DNA from: Enterobacter chuandaensis
GTDB taxonomy: Bacteria; Pseudomonadota; Gammaproteobacteria; Enterobacterales; Enterobacteriaceae
Assembly (NCBI RefSeq): GCF_003594915.1
Contig: NZ_QZCS01000004.1
Coordinates: 248,001-312,000, forward strand
Direction: 5' to 3'
Length of the DNA stretch: 64,000 bases
Below, piece by piece: positions 28,548 to 36,706 of this stretch (positions within the stretch are counted from its first letter, which is position 1; each line of letters opens with the position of its first letter). A program made the position numbers and the translations under genes. The notes under the pieces are model-generated. The model was not told the origin of the DNA. It saw only the letters and a program-made list of their open reading frames with translations, and searched no databases.

Positions 28548-28585
28548 CCATTTGGTTCGTTTATACACCACAACCGGTTTTACTC

Positions 28586-30700
28586 ATGAAAATCATTTCT
28601 GCCCGTAAGGCATCACTCCCGCTGCTGCTGGTTCCCGTTGTTTTTGCGCCTCTTGATGCGATGAGCGCAGAGGAACAGACCATGATCGTCAGCGCCACGC
28701 CGCAGACCGTATCAGAGCTTGATACCCCGGCAGCGGTCAGCGTCGTGAATGGCGAGGATATGCGTCATGCCGCGCCGCGCATTAATCTCTCCGAATCGCT
28801 TGGCAGCGTTCCGGGACTACAGATTCAGAACCGCCAGAACTATGCCCAGGATCTCCAGCTTTCGATGCGCGGGTTTGGTGCCCGGTCAACGTTTGGCGTG
28901 CGCGGCATCCGCATGTACGTCGACGGTATTCCTGCCACCATGCCGGACGGACAGGGCCAGACCTCCAACATCGATCTCTCCAGCATTGACAGCGTTGAGG
29001 TGCTGCGCGGCCCCTTCTCCGCCCTGTACGGAAACGCCTCTGGCGGCGTGATTAACATCAACACTCAGACCGGACAGCAGCCGCCGACCATTGAGGCCAG
29101 CAGCTATTACGGCAGCTACGGAACATGGCGCTACGGCATGAAAGCCACCGGCGCAATGGGGGACGGGACGCACGCGGGGGATGTGGATTACACCGTATCC
29201 ACCACCCGTTTCACCACCAAAGGCTACCGCGACCACAGCGGTGCGCGGAAGAACCTCGCTAATGCCAAACTGGGCGTACGCATTGACGACGCGAGCAAGC
29301 TGACGCTGATTTTCAACAGCGTGGACATGAAGGCCAACGATCCGGGCGGCCTGAGCTATCAGGAGTGGCAGAATAACCCGCACCAGTCTCCGCGCGGCGA
29401 TCAGTACAATACGCGCAAGACCATCAAACAAACCCAGGCCGGACTGCGCTATGACCGCCAGCTCAGCGCGCAGGACGATCTCAGCGTGATGATGTACGCC
29501 GGCGAGCGTGAAATGACGCAGTACCAGTCGATCCCTTATCAGCCGCAGCTGAGGCCTTCTCACTCCGGCGGCGTGATTGATATGCAGCGTCATTATCAGG
29601 GCGTTGATACTCGCTGGACGCACCGCGGCGAACTGCTAGTGCCGGTCACCTTCACCACCGGTCTGAACTATGAAAACATGAGTGAAGACCGCCGCGGGTA
29701 CGAGAACTTCGTGATGAACAACGGCGTGCCGGACTACGGCGTCAAGGGTGATAAACGCCGGAACGAACGTAACCTGATGTGGAACGTTGACCCTTATCTG
29801 CAAACCAGCTGGCAGCTGACGCAGAAACTGTCCGTCGATGCGGGCGTGCGTTACAGCTCGGTCTGGTTTGATTCTAACGACCATTACGTTACGCCGGGAA
29901 ACGGCGACGACAGCGGTGACGCGAGCTATCACAAGTGGCTCCCGGCGGGCTCCGTGAAGTATGCGGTGACGGACGCGTGGAACATTTACGCTGCCGCAGG
30001 ACGTGGCTTCGAAACGCCAACCATCAACGAGCTCTCTTATCGCGCCGATAACCAGGGCGGCCTGAATATTGGCCTGCAGCCCTCCACGAACAACACGTAT
30101 GAAGTGGGGAGTAAAACCCGCGTGGGCAACGGCCTGCTGACGGCAGCGCTGTTCCGCACCGATACGGATGACGAGATCGTGGTGGATGCCAGCTCTGGCG
30201 GCCGTACCAGCTATAAAAATGCCGGAAAGACCCGCCGTCAGGGTGTGGAAGTTTCTCTCGATCAGCAGTTTGCGGAGAACTGGAAGCTGAAAATGGCGTG
30301 GACCTATCTTGATGCCACCTACCGGACCAACGTCTGCGGCGACGCGGACTGTAACGGCAACCGTATGCCGGGCATCGCCCGCAATATGGGCTATGCGTCG
30401 TTTGGCTGGCAGCCTGAAGAAGGCTGGTACGCGGGCTCGGACGTGCGCTATATGAGCGATATCATGGCCGACGACGAAAACACGGCGAAAGCGCCATCGT
30501 ACACGGTGGTTGGGCTGAATACCGGCTACAAATTCAACTACGGCAACTGGGGAATGGATCTCTTTGGCCGCGTTGATAACCTTTTCGACAAAGAGTATGT
30601 CGGCTCAGTGATTGTCAACGAATCCAACGGGCGCTATTACGAGCCAGCACCAGGCCGTAACTACGGCGTGGGGCTGTCGGTCTCTTATCGTTTCGAGTAA
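28586..30700 (+). CDS. yncD: YncD/PqqU, TonB-dependent outer-membrane receptor for pyrroloquinoline quinone
   Basis: A 704-aa TonB-dependent transporter. The signal peptide is residues 1-27 (ending MSA/EEQ) and the TonB box region is QTMIVSA. The plug domain (about 35-150) holds INLSESLGSVPGLQIQNRQN and VLRGPFSALYGNASGGVIN, and a 22-strand barrel ends YGVGLSVSYRFE. Two cysteines in NVCGDADCNGN of a late loop probably form a disulfide. E. coli YncD was shown to take up PQQ and is now called PqqU; the sequence similarity is high throughout, so the same ligand is expected. Confidence 0.93.
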   Translation: MKIISARKASLPLLLVPVVFAPLDAMSAEEQTMIVSATPQTVSELDTPAAVSVVNGEDMRHAAPRINLSESLGSVPGLQIQNRQNYAQDLQLSMRGFGARSTFGVRGIRMYVDGIPATMPDGQGQTSNIDLSSIDSVEVLRGPFSALYGNASGGVININTQTGQQPPTIEASSYYGSYGTWRYGMKATGAMGDGTHAGDVDYTVSTTRFTTKGYRDHSGARKNLANAKLGVRIDDASKLTLIFNSVDMKANDPGGLSYQEWQNNPHQSPRGDQYNTRKTIKQTQAGLRYDRQLSAQDDLSVMMYAGEREMTQYQSIPYQPQLRPSHSGGVIDMQRHYQGVDTRWTHRGELLVPVTFTTGLNYENMSEDRRGYENFVMNNGVPDYGVKGDKRRNERNLMWNVDPYLQTSWQLTQKLSVDAGVRYSSVWFDSNDHYVTPGNGDDSGDASYHKWLPAGSVKYAVTDAWNIYAAAGRGFETPTINELSYRADNQGGLNIGLQPSTNNTYEVGSKTRVGNGLLTAALFRTDTDDEIVVDASSGGRTSYKNAGKTRRQGVEVSLDQQFAENWKLKMAWTYLDATYRTNVCGDADCNGNRMPGIARNMGYASFGWQPEEGWYAGSDVRYMSDIMADDENTAKAPSYTVVGLNTGYKFNYGNWGMDLFGRVDNLFDKEYVGSVIVNESNGRYYEPAPGRNYGVGLSVSYRFE

Positions 30701-30730
30701 GAAAACAGTAAAGTTTATTTTATAAATGAA

Positions 30731-30765
30731 ATAACCCCTGATGGCTTATTGCCATCGGGTGTTAT
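30731..30765. terminator. Hairpin after yncD
   Basis: ATAACCCCTGATGGC and GCCATCGGGTGTTAT form a long imperfect stem with a 5-nt loop between the convergent yncD and mcbR genes. No strong T-run follows on either strand, so termination may be weak or Rho-assisted. Confidence 0.5.
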
Positions 30766-30817
30766 TCATCAGATAAATAATTGGATGACGTATATAGTCG
30801 CTCTGTTAAATAATCTC

Positions 30818-31486
30818 TCAGTTAAAATATTGTCGCTGTAAAAGCGTATTCGCGTCATCAATCAACTTATCAATCGCCTTCTGGCTGGCGTCAACATCCC
30901 GGCGTTCCAGGGCAGAAAGCAGTTCATCATAGTGATAGGTCGTCTCTTTAATGTCGTTAAGCTCCTGGTGCAGATAGTTAATGCAAGGGCCGATGCGCAC
31001 CCAAAGCTGTTCAATTAACGCATTCAGCGTGGGCATTTCCGCGTACTGATAAAGCGTAAAACGGAAGACGCGATTCGCATGCAATGCCTGCTGGACGTTG
31101 CCGTTGCGCATGGCGTCATGAAACGCATCTGACAATTTGCGCAACGTCTCCAGTTTGCTATCAGACATATTCTGACAGGCCGCAGCAACCGCCATGGGCT
31201 CAAGCTGCTTGCGGATGGCGTTAATCTCGTTATAGCGCTCCAGCGTGACTTCTGGCACCAGAAATGCCTGGGCTGGTGTGGCCTGTAACGCCCCTGCCGA
31301 CACCAGGCGCAACAGCGCCTCGCGAACGGGGGTAATGCTGGTTCCTAATTTATCGGCGATCTCTTTCGTAATCAGTCGCGCGCCAGGTTTGAGTGAGCCT
31401 GTAATTAACGCTCCCTTCAAACTCAGTTCAACTTGCATGGTAAGACTGATCCTTTGCGCTTTTTCTAAATGATCCAAATCAAGCAT
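30818..31486 (-). CDS. mcbR: McbR-like GntR/FadR-family regulator
   Basis: A 222-aa GntR regulator: N-terminal wHTH (LKPGARLITKEIADKLGTSI, TPVREALLRLVSAGAL) and C-terminal FCD helical domain. The ATG at 31486 was chosen, with AGGAA six bases upstream; a TTG two codons earlier is also open. In E. coli McbR lies between yncD and curA and represses a mucoidy/biofilm gene. Position is the same here, but identity looks moderate, so the targets may differ. Confidence 0.85.
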   Translation of the reverse strand: MLDLDHLEKAQRISLTMQVELSLKGALITGSLKPGARLITKEIADKLGTSITPVREALLRLVSAGALQATPAQAFLVPEVTLERYNEINAIRKQLEPMAVAAACQNMSDSKLETLRKLSDAFHDAMRNGNVQQALHANRVFRFTLYQYAEMPTLNALIEQLWVRIGPCINYLHQELNDIKETTYHYDELLSALERRDVDASQKAIDKLIDDANTLLQRQYFN

Positions 31487-31709
31487 GTTCAATTCCTGTA
31501 GCTAAAACTTAATGCTATTTTTAAACGTCAGTTTAAATAAAACGACGCTGGTCCGATATATCCTGTATCGTCATGCCTGGTGGTGGGAAGTACGTAAAAA
31601 CAGCAAAAAATGCAAAATGATTTTTTTATCAGTTTCGGGCGCATCCGGGATGATGGCGCGAAAAGCTATGTCCATTTATTAAAGACAATATATCGTATCT
31701 TCACAAATA

Positions 31710-31735
31710 AATATGACGGGAAACCCCGTCATATT
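31710..31735 (-). terminator. Terminator of curA
   Basis: Stem AATATGACGGG / CCCGTCATATT with a short loop, followed on the minus strand by TTATTTGT. It lies directly after the curA stop codon. The rest of the 31493-31740 gap is AT-rich and shows no gene. Confidence 0.7.
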
Positions 31736-31740
31736 GCTGT

Positions 31741-32781
31741 TTATTTATTGTCAGGCGCGACGCGAATCACGACTTTGCCGAAGTTTCGTCCTTCCAGCAG
31801 GCCAATCAGCGCCTCGGGGGCGTTCTCCAGCCCGTCGGTGACCTGTTCACGGTAGTGGATTTTGCCCTCCTGCACCCAGCGCCCCATCTCTTCCTGGAAC
31901 TCATGAATGCGATGGCCGTAGTCCTGGGCAATGATAAAGCCCTGCATCCGGATGCGTTTCTTCAGAATGGTACCCATCAGAAGCGGTAAACGATCTGGTC
32001 CGTCAGGCAGCCCCGTTGCATTGTAGCCGCTCACCAGGCCACAAACCGGCACGCGCGCAGAGGTGTTCAGCAGCGGCAGAACGGCGTCAAACACTTTCCC
32101 GCCGACGTTTTCATAGTAGACATCAATGCCTTTCGGACAGGCGCGTTTCAGCTGCTCAGCGAAATCCGCCGCGTGGTGATCCAGACACACGTCAAACCCG
32201 AGAACCTCAACGGCGTGGCGGCATTTTTCTGCCCCACCGGCTACCCCGACCACGCGGCAGCCTTTGATTTTACCGATCTGCCCGACTGTTGCCCCAACCG
32301 GGCCCGTCGCTGCAGCGACCACCAGCGTTTCACCCGCTTTCGGTTGTCCGATATCCAGCAGCCCCATGTAGGCGGTAAAGCCCGGCATCCCAAGAATGCC
32401 CAGCGCCCAGGAGGGATGGGAAGGATTATCGCCCAGTTTAACCAGGCCGCTGCCGTCCGAAAGCGCGTACTCCTGCCAGCCGCTGTAGCTCAGCACCCAT
32501 TCACCCGCTTTATAGTCGGGATGGTTTGACTCTTCGACGCGGCTAACCGTTCCCCCTACCATCACCGCACCAATTTCAACCGGCGGTGAATAAGATGGCG
32601 CATCGCTCATGCGGCCTCGCATGTAAGGATCCAGCGACAGCCAGACGGTACGAAGCAGCAGCTGCCCCGCCTGAGGTGCCGGAACAGGCTGTTCTTCCAG
32701 ACGAAAATTCTCCGCCACCGGCGCGCCCTGTGGACGAGAGGCCAGCACCCAGCGGCGGTTTTGCGAAACAGAGTGATTCAT
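31741..32781 (-). CDS. curA: CurA, NADPH-dependent curcumin/2-alkenal reductase
   Basis: A 346-aa zinc-independent medium-chain dehydrogenase/reductase of the leukotriene B4 dehydrogenase group. The NADPH-binding motif AATGPVGATVGQIGK is followed by VGVAGGAEKCRH; DPYMRGRMSD and YYENVGGKVFDAVLP are subfamily hallmarks. The E. coli enzyme reduces curcumin to tetrahydrocurcumin. The start at 32781 has AGAAGGAG eight bases upstream. Confidence 0.94.
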   Translation of the reverse strand: MNHSVSQNRRWVLASRPQGAPVAENFRLEEQPVPAPQAGQLLLRTVWLSLDPYMRGRMSDAPSYSPPVEIGAVMVGGTVSRVEESNHPDYKAGEWVLSYSGWQEYALSDGSGLVKLGDNPSHPSWALGILGMPGFTAYMGLLDIGQPKAGETLVVAAATGPVGATVGQIGKIKGCRVVGVAGGAEKCRHAVEVLGFDVCLDHHAADFAEQLKRACPKGIDVYYENVGGKVFDAVLPLLNTSARVPVCGLVSGYNATGLPDGPDRLPLLMGTILKKRIRMQGFIIAQDYGHRIHEFQEEMGRWVQEGKIHYREQVTDGLENAPEALIGLLEGRNFGKVVIRVAPDNK

Positions 32782-32846
32782 CGGGTTCTCCTTCTGGTAC
32801 AAATGTCATTACAGCCTGGCTCACGATCGGCATTATCGCCTTAACA

Positions 32847-33422
32847 TTACGAGCCAGACTGGTTAAGCCGTACAACCAGATAGATACAGGTTTCGTTCGT
32901 TTCGTTGATGAAACGGCAGTCGTTTGGCGGCCCCAGCTCCAGACAATCTCCGGCTTTCATCTCATGGCGGGTATCGCCCTCCTGAAAGACCAGCTCGCCG
33001 GACTGCAGCCAGATCAGCTGCCGCGCCAGCGCGTAGGACGATGCCGGCATCGGGACGTCGCTCCCCGCTGGCAGCTCAATCTGAACGAGGTCGATAGGCA
33101 GATCGGTACGGGGAGATACGTGGCGACGAAGATAGTGGGTTTGTGGATCGCGCCAGACGGGCTGGTTCGCCAGACGCAGGAGTTTTCCCTCTTGCATCTC
33201 GGCTCTGGCAATCAGGGTCGACATGCTGATCCCAAACGCGCCTGACAGGCGGGCAAGCAAAGTTGCTGTCGGGCTGCTGTCGCCGCGCTCTATTTTGTGG
33301 ATCATGGCGCGTGAAACGCCAGCCCGCTCCGCCAGTTCGCTCAGAGACCAGCCGCGTGATTCGCGCTCAAGGCGAATTCTGGCGCTAATACGCTGATTCA
33401 TTGTGTCTGTTATTGTATTCAT
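32847..33422 (-). CDS. Xre-cupin two-domain regulator, divergent from mnaT
   Basis: A 191-aa regulator: N-terminal Xre HTH (RISARIRLERESRGWSLSEL, AERAGVSRAMIHKIERGDSS) and a C-terminal cupin sensor (HEMKAGDCLELGPPNDCRFI). Such proteins often repress a neighbouring acetyltransferase or transporter gene until a small ligand binds the cupin. The ATG at 33422 has no ribosome site: a promoter-like TTGAAA (33451-33456) and TAGTAT (33429-33434, minus strand) would place the first transcribed base at about the ATG, implying leaderless translation. The alternative is Met8 at 33401. Confidence 0.86.
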   Translation of the reverse strand: MNTITDTMNQRISARIRLERESRGWSLSELAERAGVSRAMIHKIERGDSSPTATLLARLSGAFGISMSTLIARAEMQEGKLLRLANQPVWRDPQTHYLRRHVSPRTDLPIDLVQIELPAGSDVPMPASSYALARQLIWLQSGELVFQEGDTRHEMKAGDCLELGPPNDCRFINETNETCIYLVVRLNQSGS

Positions 33423-33423
33423 G

Positions 33424-33548
33424 ACGTAATACTATAGTGTATGAATGGCTTTTCAATGGGGTTCTGATAACAAAAAATTAGGGCTTATAACGTAGCGTAC
33501 ATGCGATACACTTGTGTAATATCGTAGCAGTAACGTAATACTATAGTG
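33424..33548. promoter_or_regulatory. Identical 16-bp repeats upstream of both divergent genes
   Basis: ACGTAATACTATAGTG occurs at 33424-33439, touching the xre start, and again at 33533-33548, 22 bp before the mnaT start. Both are in the same orientation and each overlaps a -10-like hexamer (TAGTAT on the minus side, TAATAC on the plus side). The core ACTATAGT is palindromic. They look like the operators through which the Xre-cupin protein controls itself and mnaT-ydcZ. Confidence 0.7.
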
Positions 33549-33570
33549 AACAACTCGCTGAGGTTTAATC

Positions 33571-34089
33571 ATGATCGTTCGTCATGCCTGCAAAGAAGAC
33601 TGCGCTGCAATTGGAGAGATATACAACCACGCGGTGCTGCATACTGCCGCGATCTGGAACGATAAGACCGTCGATACCGATAACCGAATCGCCTGGTTTG
33701 AGGCGCGCACGCTCGCGGGTTACCCGGTTCTGGTGTGTGAGGAAGACGGTACGATCACCGGGTACGCCTCTTTCGGTGACTGGCGGGCCTTCGACGGTTT
33801 CCGTCATACGGTCGAACATTCGGTCTACGTTCACCCCGATCACCAGGGCAAGGGCATTGGCCGCAGGTTAATGAACGCGCTGATCAACGAAGCCCGCGCT
33901 ATTGGCAAACACGTGATGGTCGCCGGTATTGAAGCGCAAAATCAGGCCTCCATTCACCTCCACGAAACGCTCGGGTTCGTGACCACCGGCCAAATGCCGC
34001 AGGTGGGAACCAAGTTTGGCCGCTGGCTGGACTTAACCTTTATGCAGCTGCAGCTGGACGAGCGCAGCGACCCGGACGCAATCCCATGA
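33571..34089 (+). CDS. mnaT: MnaT, L-amino acid N-acetyltransferase (Pat/Bar-like)
   Basis: A 172-aa GNAT enzyme of the phosphinothricin acetyltransferase group: EIYNHAVLHTAAIWNDKTVD at the N-terminus, SVYVHPDHQGKGIGRRLMNA as the acetyl-CoA loop and NQASIHLHETLGFVTTGQMP near the end. E. coli MnaT acetylates methionine sulfone, methionine sulfoximine and phosphinothricin. It overlaps ydcZ by 4 bp and is probably regulated by the divergent Xre-cupin protein. Confidence 0.93.
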   Translation: MIVRHACKEDCAAIGEIYNHAVLHTAAIWNDKTVDTDNRIAWFEARTLAGYPVLVCEEDGTITGYASFGDWRAFDGFRHTVEHSVYVHPDHQGKGIGRRLMNALINEARAIGKHVMVAGIEAQNQASIHLHETLGFVTTGQMPQVGTKFGRWLDLTFMQLQLDERSDPDAIP

Positions 34090-34535
34090 ACCAGTCGCTG
34101 ACGCTGGCGTTCCTGGTGGCGGCGGGGATCGGTCTGGTGGTGCAAAACACCTTAATGGTGCGCATCACCCAGTCCTCCTCCACCATTCTTATCGCAATGC
34201 TGCTGAACTCCCTGGTTGGCATTGTGCTGTTTGTCAGCATTCTGCTGCTGAAACAGGGCTTCGCCGGGTTCAGTGAACTGGCCGCAACGGTGCGCTGGTG
34301 GACGCTGATCCCGGGGCTGCTGGGGTCGTTTTTTGTGTTTGCCAGCATCAGCGGGTATCAGCACGTTGGCGCAGCAACGACCATCGCCGTACTGGTGGCA
34401 AGCCAGCTGATTGGCGGGCTGGTCCTTGACGTGCTGAGAAGCAACGGCATTCCTCTGCGCGCCCTGATCGGCCCGGTATGCGGCGCGGTCATGCTGGTCG
34501 TCGGAGCCTGGCTGGTGGCGCGACGTCAGTTTTGA
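34086..34535 (+). CDS. ydcZ: YdcZ, DMT-superfamily small membrane transporter
   Basis: A 149-aa inner-membrane protein with five TM segments, about half the length of a usual EamA transporter (one 5-TM unit, DUF606 type), so it probably acts as a dimer. Translationally coupled to mnaT, which suggests export of an acetylated product or a toxic amino acid; that link is inference. Convergent with ydcY with no gap. Confidence 0.9.
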   Translation: MNQSLTLAFLVAAGIGLVVQNTLMVRITQSSSTILIAMLLNSLVGIVLFVSILLLKQGFAGFSELAATVRWWTLIPGLLGSFFVFASISGYQHVGAATTIAVLVASQLIGGLVLDVLRSNGIPLRALIGPVCGAVMLVVGAWLVARRQF

Positions 34536-34769
34536 TTACAGTATGGTGCCGCCCTTGGTCAGCTGTTCCTGGCGCGCGTCCATCTCCTCTTTGTGCTGCT
34601 TACCGTGGTGCGAAATCGCGGTACGCAGACGCTGCTGTTGGGCGTAACGGTCTTCACGGCTGAGATCGGCATCATCGCTCAGTTCAATCAGCAGTTCGTT
34701 CATGTGGGCGATGACGCTCTCTTCAATGGCAGCATCCACGCGGGCGATAACTTCGTTTAAATGTGACAT
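34536..34769 (-). CDS. ydcY: YdcY, small conserved protein (DUF2526)
   Basis: A 77-aa soluble helical, charged protein starting MSHLNEVIARVDAAIEESV and ending QLTKGGTIL, near identical to E. coli YdcY. No function known. The start at 34769 has a GGAGTGAC ribosome site; 16 more upstream codons run into a REP element and were rejected. Confidence 0.92.
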   Translation of the reverse strand: MSHLNEVIARVDAAIEESVIAHMNELLIELSDDADLSREDRYAQQQRLRTAISHHGKQHKEEMDARQEQLTKGGTIL

Positions 34770-34785
34770 TGTCACTCCTTGTGAA

Positions 34786-34817
34786 TTGCCGGGTGGCGGC
34801 TTCGCCTTACCCGGCAA
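34786..34817. repeat. REP element
   Basis: Palindrome TTGCCGGGTGGCGGCTTCGC and complement, between ydcY and the DppA-like gene; its position just past the latter's stop could stabilise or end that transcript. Confidence 0.8.
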
Positions 34818-34824
34818 TAAATGC

Positions 34825-36423
34825 TTAGTTCAACTTCGTTTTAGAGAAATCGCTGCCCATCAGGCTTACGCTGTATCCGGTCACGTTGCTGCGGGTCGCG
34901 TAGAACGTTTTGCCGTTTGCCAGCGCGATCCACGGTGCCTGCTGGTAGAAAATCTCCTGCGCCTGGCCGTACAGTTTCGCACGCTCGGCAGGGTTGCTGG
35001 TCAGCTTCGCTTTTTGCACCAGAGCATCATAACCCTTATCGCACCAGCGCGCGGCGTTTGACCCGGTTTTAATGCTGTTGCAGCCCAGCAGCACATCGGC
35101 GAAGTTGTCCGGGTCGCCGTTATCGGACATCCAGCCAAACAGCGCCGAGTCGTGCTCGCCTTTGCGCATCCCGGAGAGGTATTCGCCCCACTCATAAGAG
35201 ACAATTTTGGCCTTCACGCCCACTTTCGCCCAGTCGCTCTGGATCATCTCCGCGATACGACGTGAGTTAGGGTTATATGGACGCTGAACCGGCATTGACC
35301 ACAGTGTGACCTCGGCGCCCTTCTCCAGCCCGGCCTGCTTCAGCAGCGCTTTTGCTTTTTCAGGATCGTAGCTGTAGTCCTGCAGATCTTTATTAAAGCC
35401 CAGCATATTTGGCGGGATCGGCGATTTTGCCACCGTACCGGAGCCCATAAAGACCGCATTGACGATAGCCTTCTTGTCGGTCGCGTAGTTCAGCGCCTGC
35501 CGCACCAGCACGTTATCAAACGGCTTTTTCTCAGTGTTAAACGCCAGATAGCCGACGTTCAGCGCATCGACCGAGTGCAGCGTCAGGTCTTTGTTCTTTT
35601 TAATCACGTCAAACTGGACCGGAGACGGCGCAGGGATAATCTGACACTCGTTGGTCTGCAGCTTGGCCAGACGGGTTTCCACGTTTGGCGTGATGGAGAA
35701 GATAAGATGTTTGGTCGGCACCTCGCCATCCCAGTAGTTCGGGTTAGCGACGTAGCGGATCAGGGAATCCACCTTGTATTGCTGGAGCACATAAGGCCCG
35801 GTACCGATCGGCCAGGTATCCACGTTCTCCGGTGTGCCTTTTTTCAGCATCGCATCGGCGTATTCGGCGGAGAGGATCGAGGCGAAATCCATTCCCCAGT
35901 CAGCCAGGAACGCGGCGTTTGGTTCACTCAGGGTGAACTGGACGTGGTAATCATCAACCTTTTTAACGTCCTGAATCAGCTTGTCGAGCCCGACGTCATT
36001 AAAGTATTCATAGTTGCCCTGCGAGACATTGTGGTAGGGATGCTTAGGGTCTTTCTGACGCATCACCGAGAAAATAACGTCATCGGCGTTAAAGTCGCGG
36101 GTTGGCTTGAAGTATTTATTGCTGTTGAACTTCACCCCTTTACGCAGGGTAAACGTATAGGTCTTTCCATCCGGCGAAATCGTCCAGGATTCCGCCAGTG
36201 ACGGTACCGGGGTGTTTTTCACCGGGTCGAAATTGATCAGGCGGTTGTACAGCACCTGTGAGCTGGCCACAAATGACGGGCCGGAGCTGGCAATTTGCGG
36301 GTTGAACGACTCGGGGGATGCCTCCGAGCAGTAAATAAGGGTGTCGTTGTTTGCCGCCCATGCGGCACCGGCTGGTAAAAGAGCGCTCAGCGCAAGGGCG
36401 AGCAGCGTTTTCCCTGTAGACAT
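34825..36423 (-). CDS. DppA-like periplasmic peptide/solute binding protein (orphan)
   Basis: A 532-aa SBP family 5 protein with a signal peptide (MSTGKTLLALALSALLPAGA, cleavage near AWA/ANN). The mature start TLIYCSEASPESFNPQ and the segment MPVQRPYNPNSRRIAEMIQS are close to E. coli DppA, the dipeptide and heme receptor. No permease or ATPase genes flank it, so it would feed the Dpp system or an unlinked transporter. Identity to DppA looks moderate, so the ligand may differ. Start set at MSTG; upstream in-frame codons lack a ribosome site. Confidence 0.88.
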   Translation of the reverse strand: MSTGKTLLALALSALLPAGAAWAANNDTLIYCSEASPESFNPQIASSGPSFVASSQVLYNRLINFDPVKNTPVPSLAESWTISPDGKTYTFTLRKGVKFNSNKYFKPTRDFNADDVIFSVMRQKDPKHPYHNVSQGNYEYFNDVGLDKLIQDVKKVDDYHVQFTLSEPNAAFLADWGMDFASILSAEYADAMLKKGTPENVDTWPIGTGPYVLQQYKVDSLIRYVANPNYWDGEVPTKHLIFSITPNVETRLAKLQTNECQIIPAPSPVQFDVIKKNKDLTLHSVDALNVGYLAFNTEKKPFDNVLVRQALNYATDKKAIVNAVFMGSGTVAKSPIPPNMLGFNKDLQDYSYDPEKAKALLKQAGLEKGAEVTLWSMPVQRPYNPNSRRIAEMIQSDWAKVGVKAKIVSYEWGEYLSGMRKGEHDSALFGWMSDNGDPDNFADVLLGCNSIKTGSNAARWCDKGYDALVQKAKLTSNPAERAKLYGQAQEIFYQQAPWIALANGKTFYATRSNVTGYSVSLMGSDFSKTKLN

Positions 36424-36706
36424 GGTTATAACCCTTTCGGTTTTATTATAGTGGACAGTAATAACAGCACAGCCGTTATGACCTGGCAAATAACGAAACA
36501 CTATCAGGTTATTCTAAAGCCGCTTTTTTTGCTGGTTTTGCCGCCAGTGCAGAAAAAGGCGATTTGCCTTAAGGCCCGTTATTCGTCAAGCACAACCGTC
36601 ACGATCTATGCCGCAAGAAATCGGCGCTTTTAGCGTCTCTTCCTCCGTTTGTTTGCTTCATCGTTTGGTTAAAGTAACGGTGTGAAGAAGTATATGGGAT
36701 CAAATC

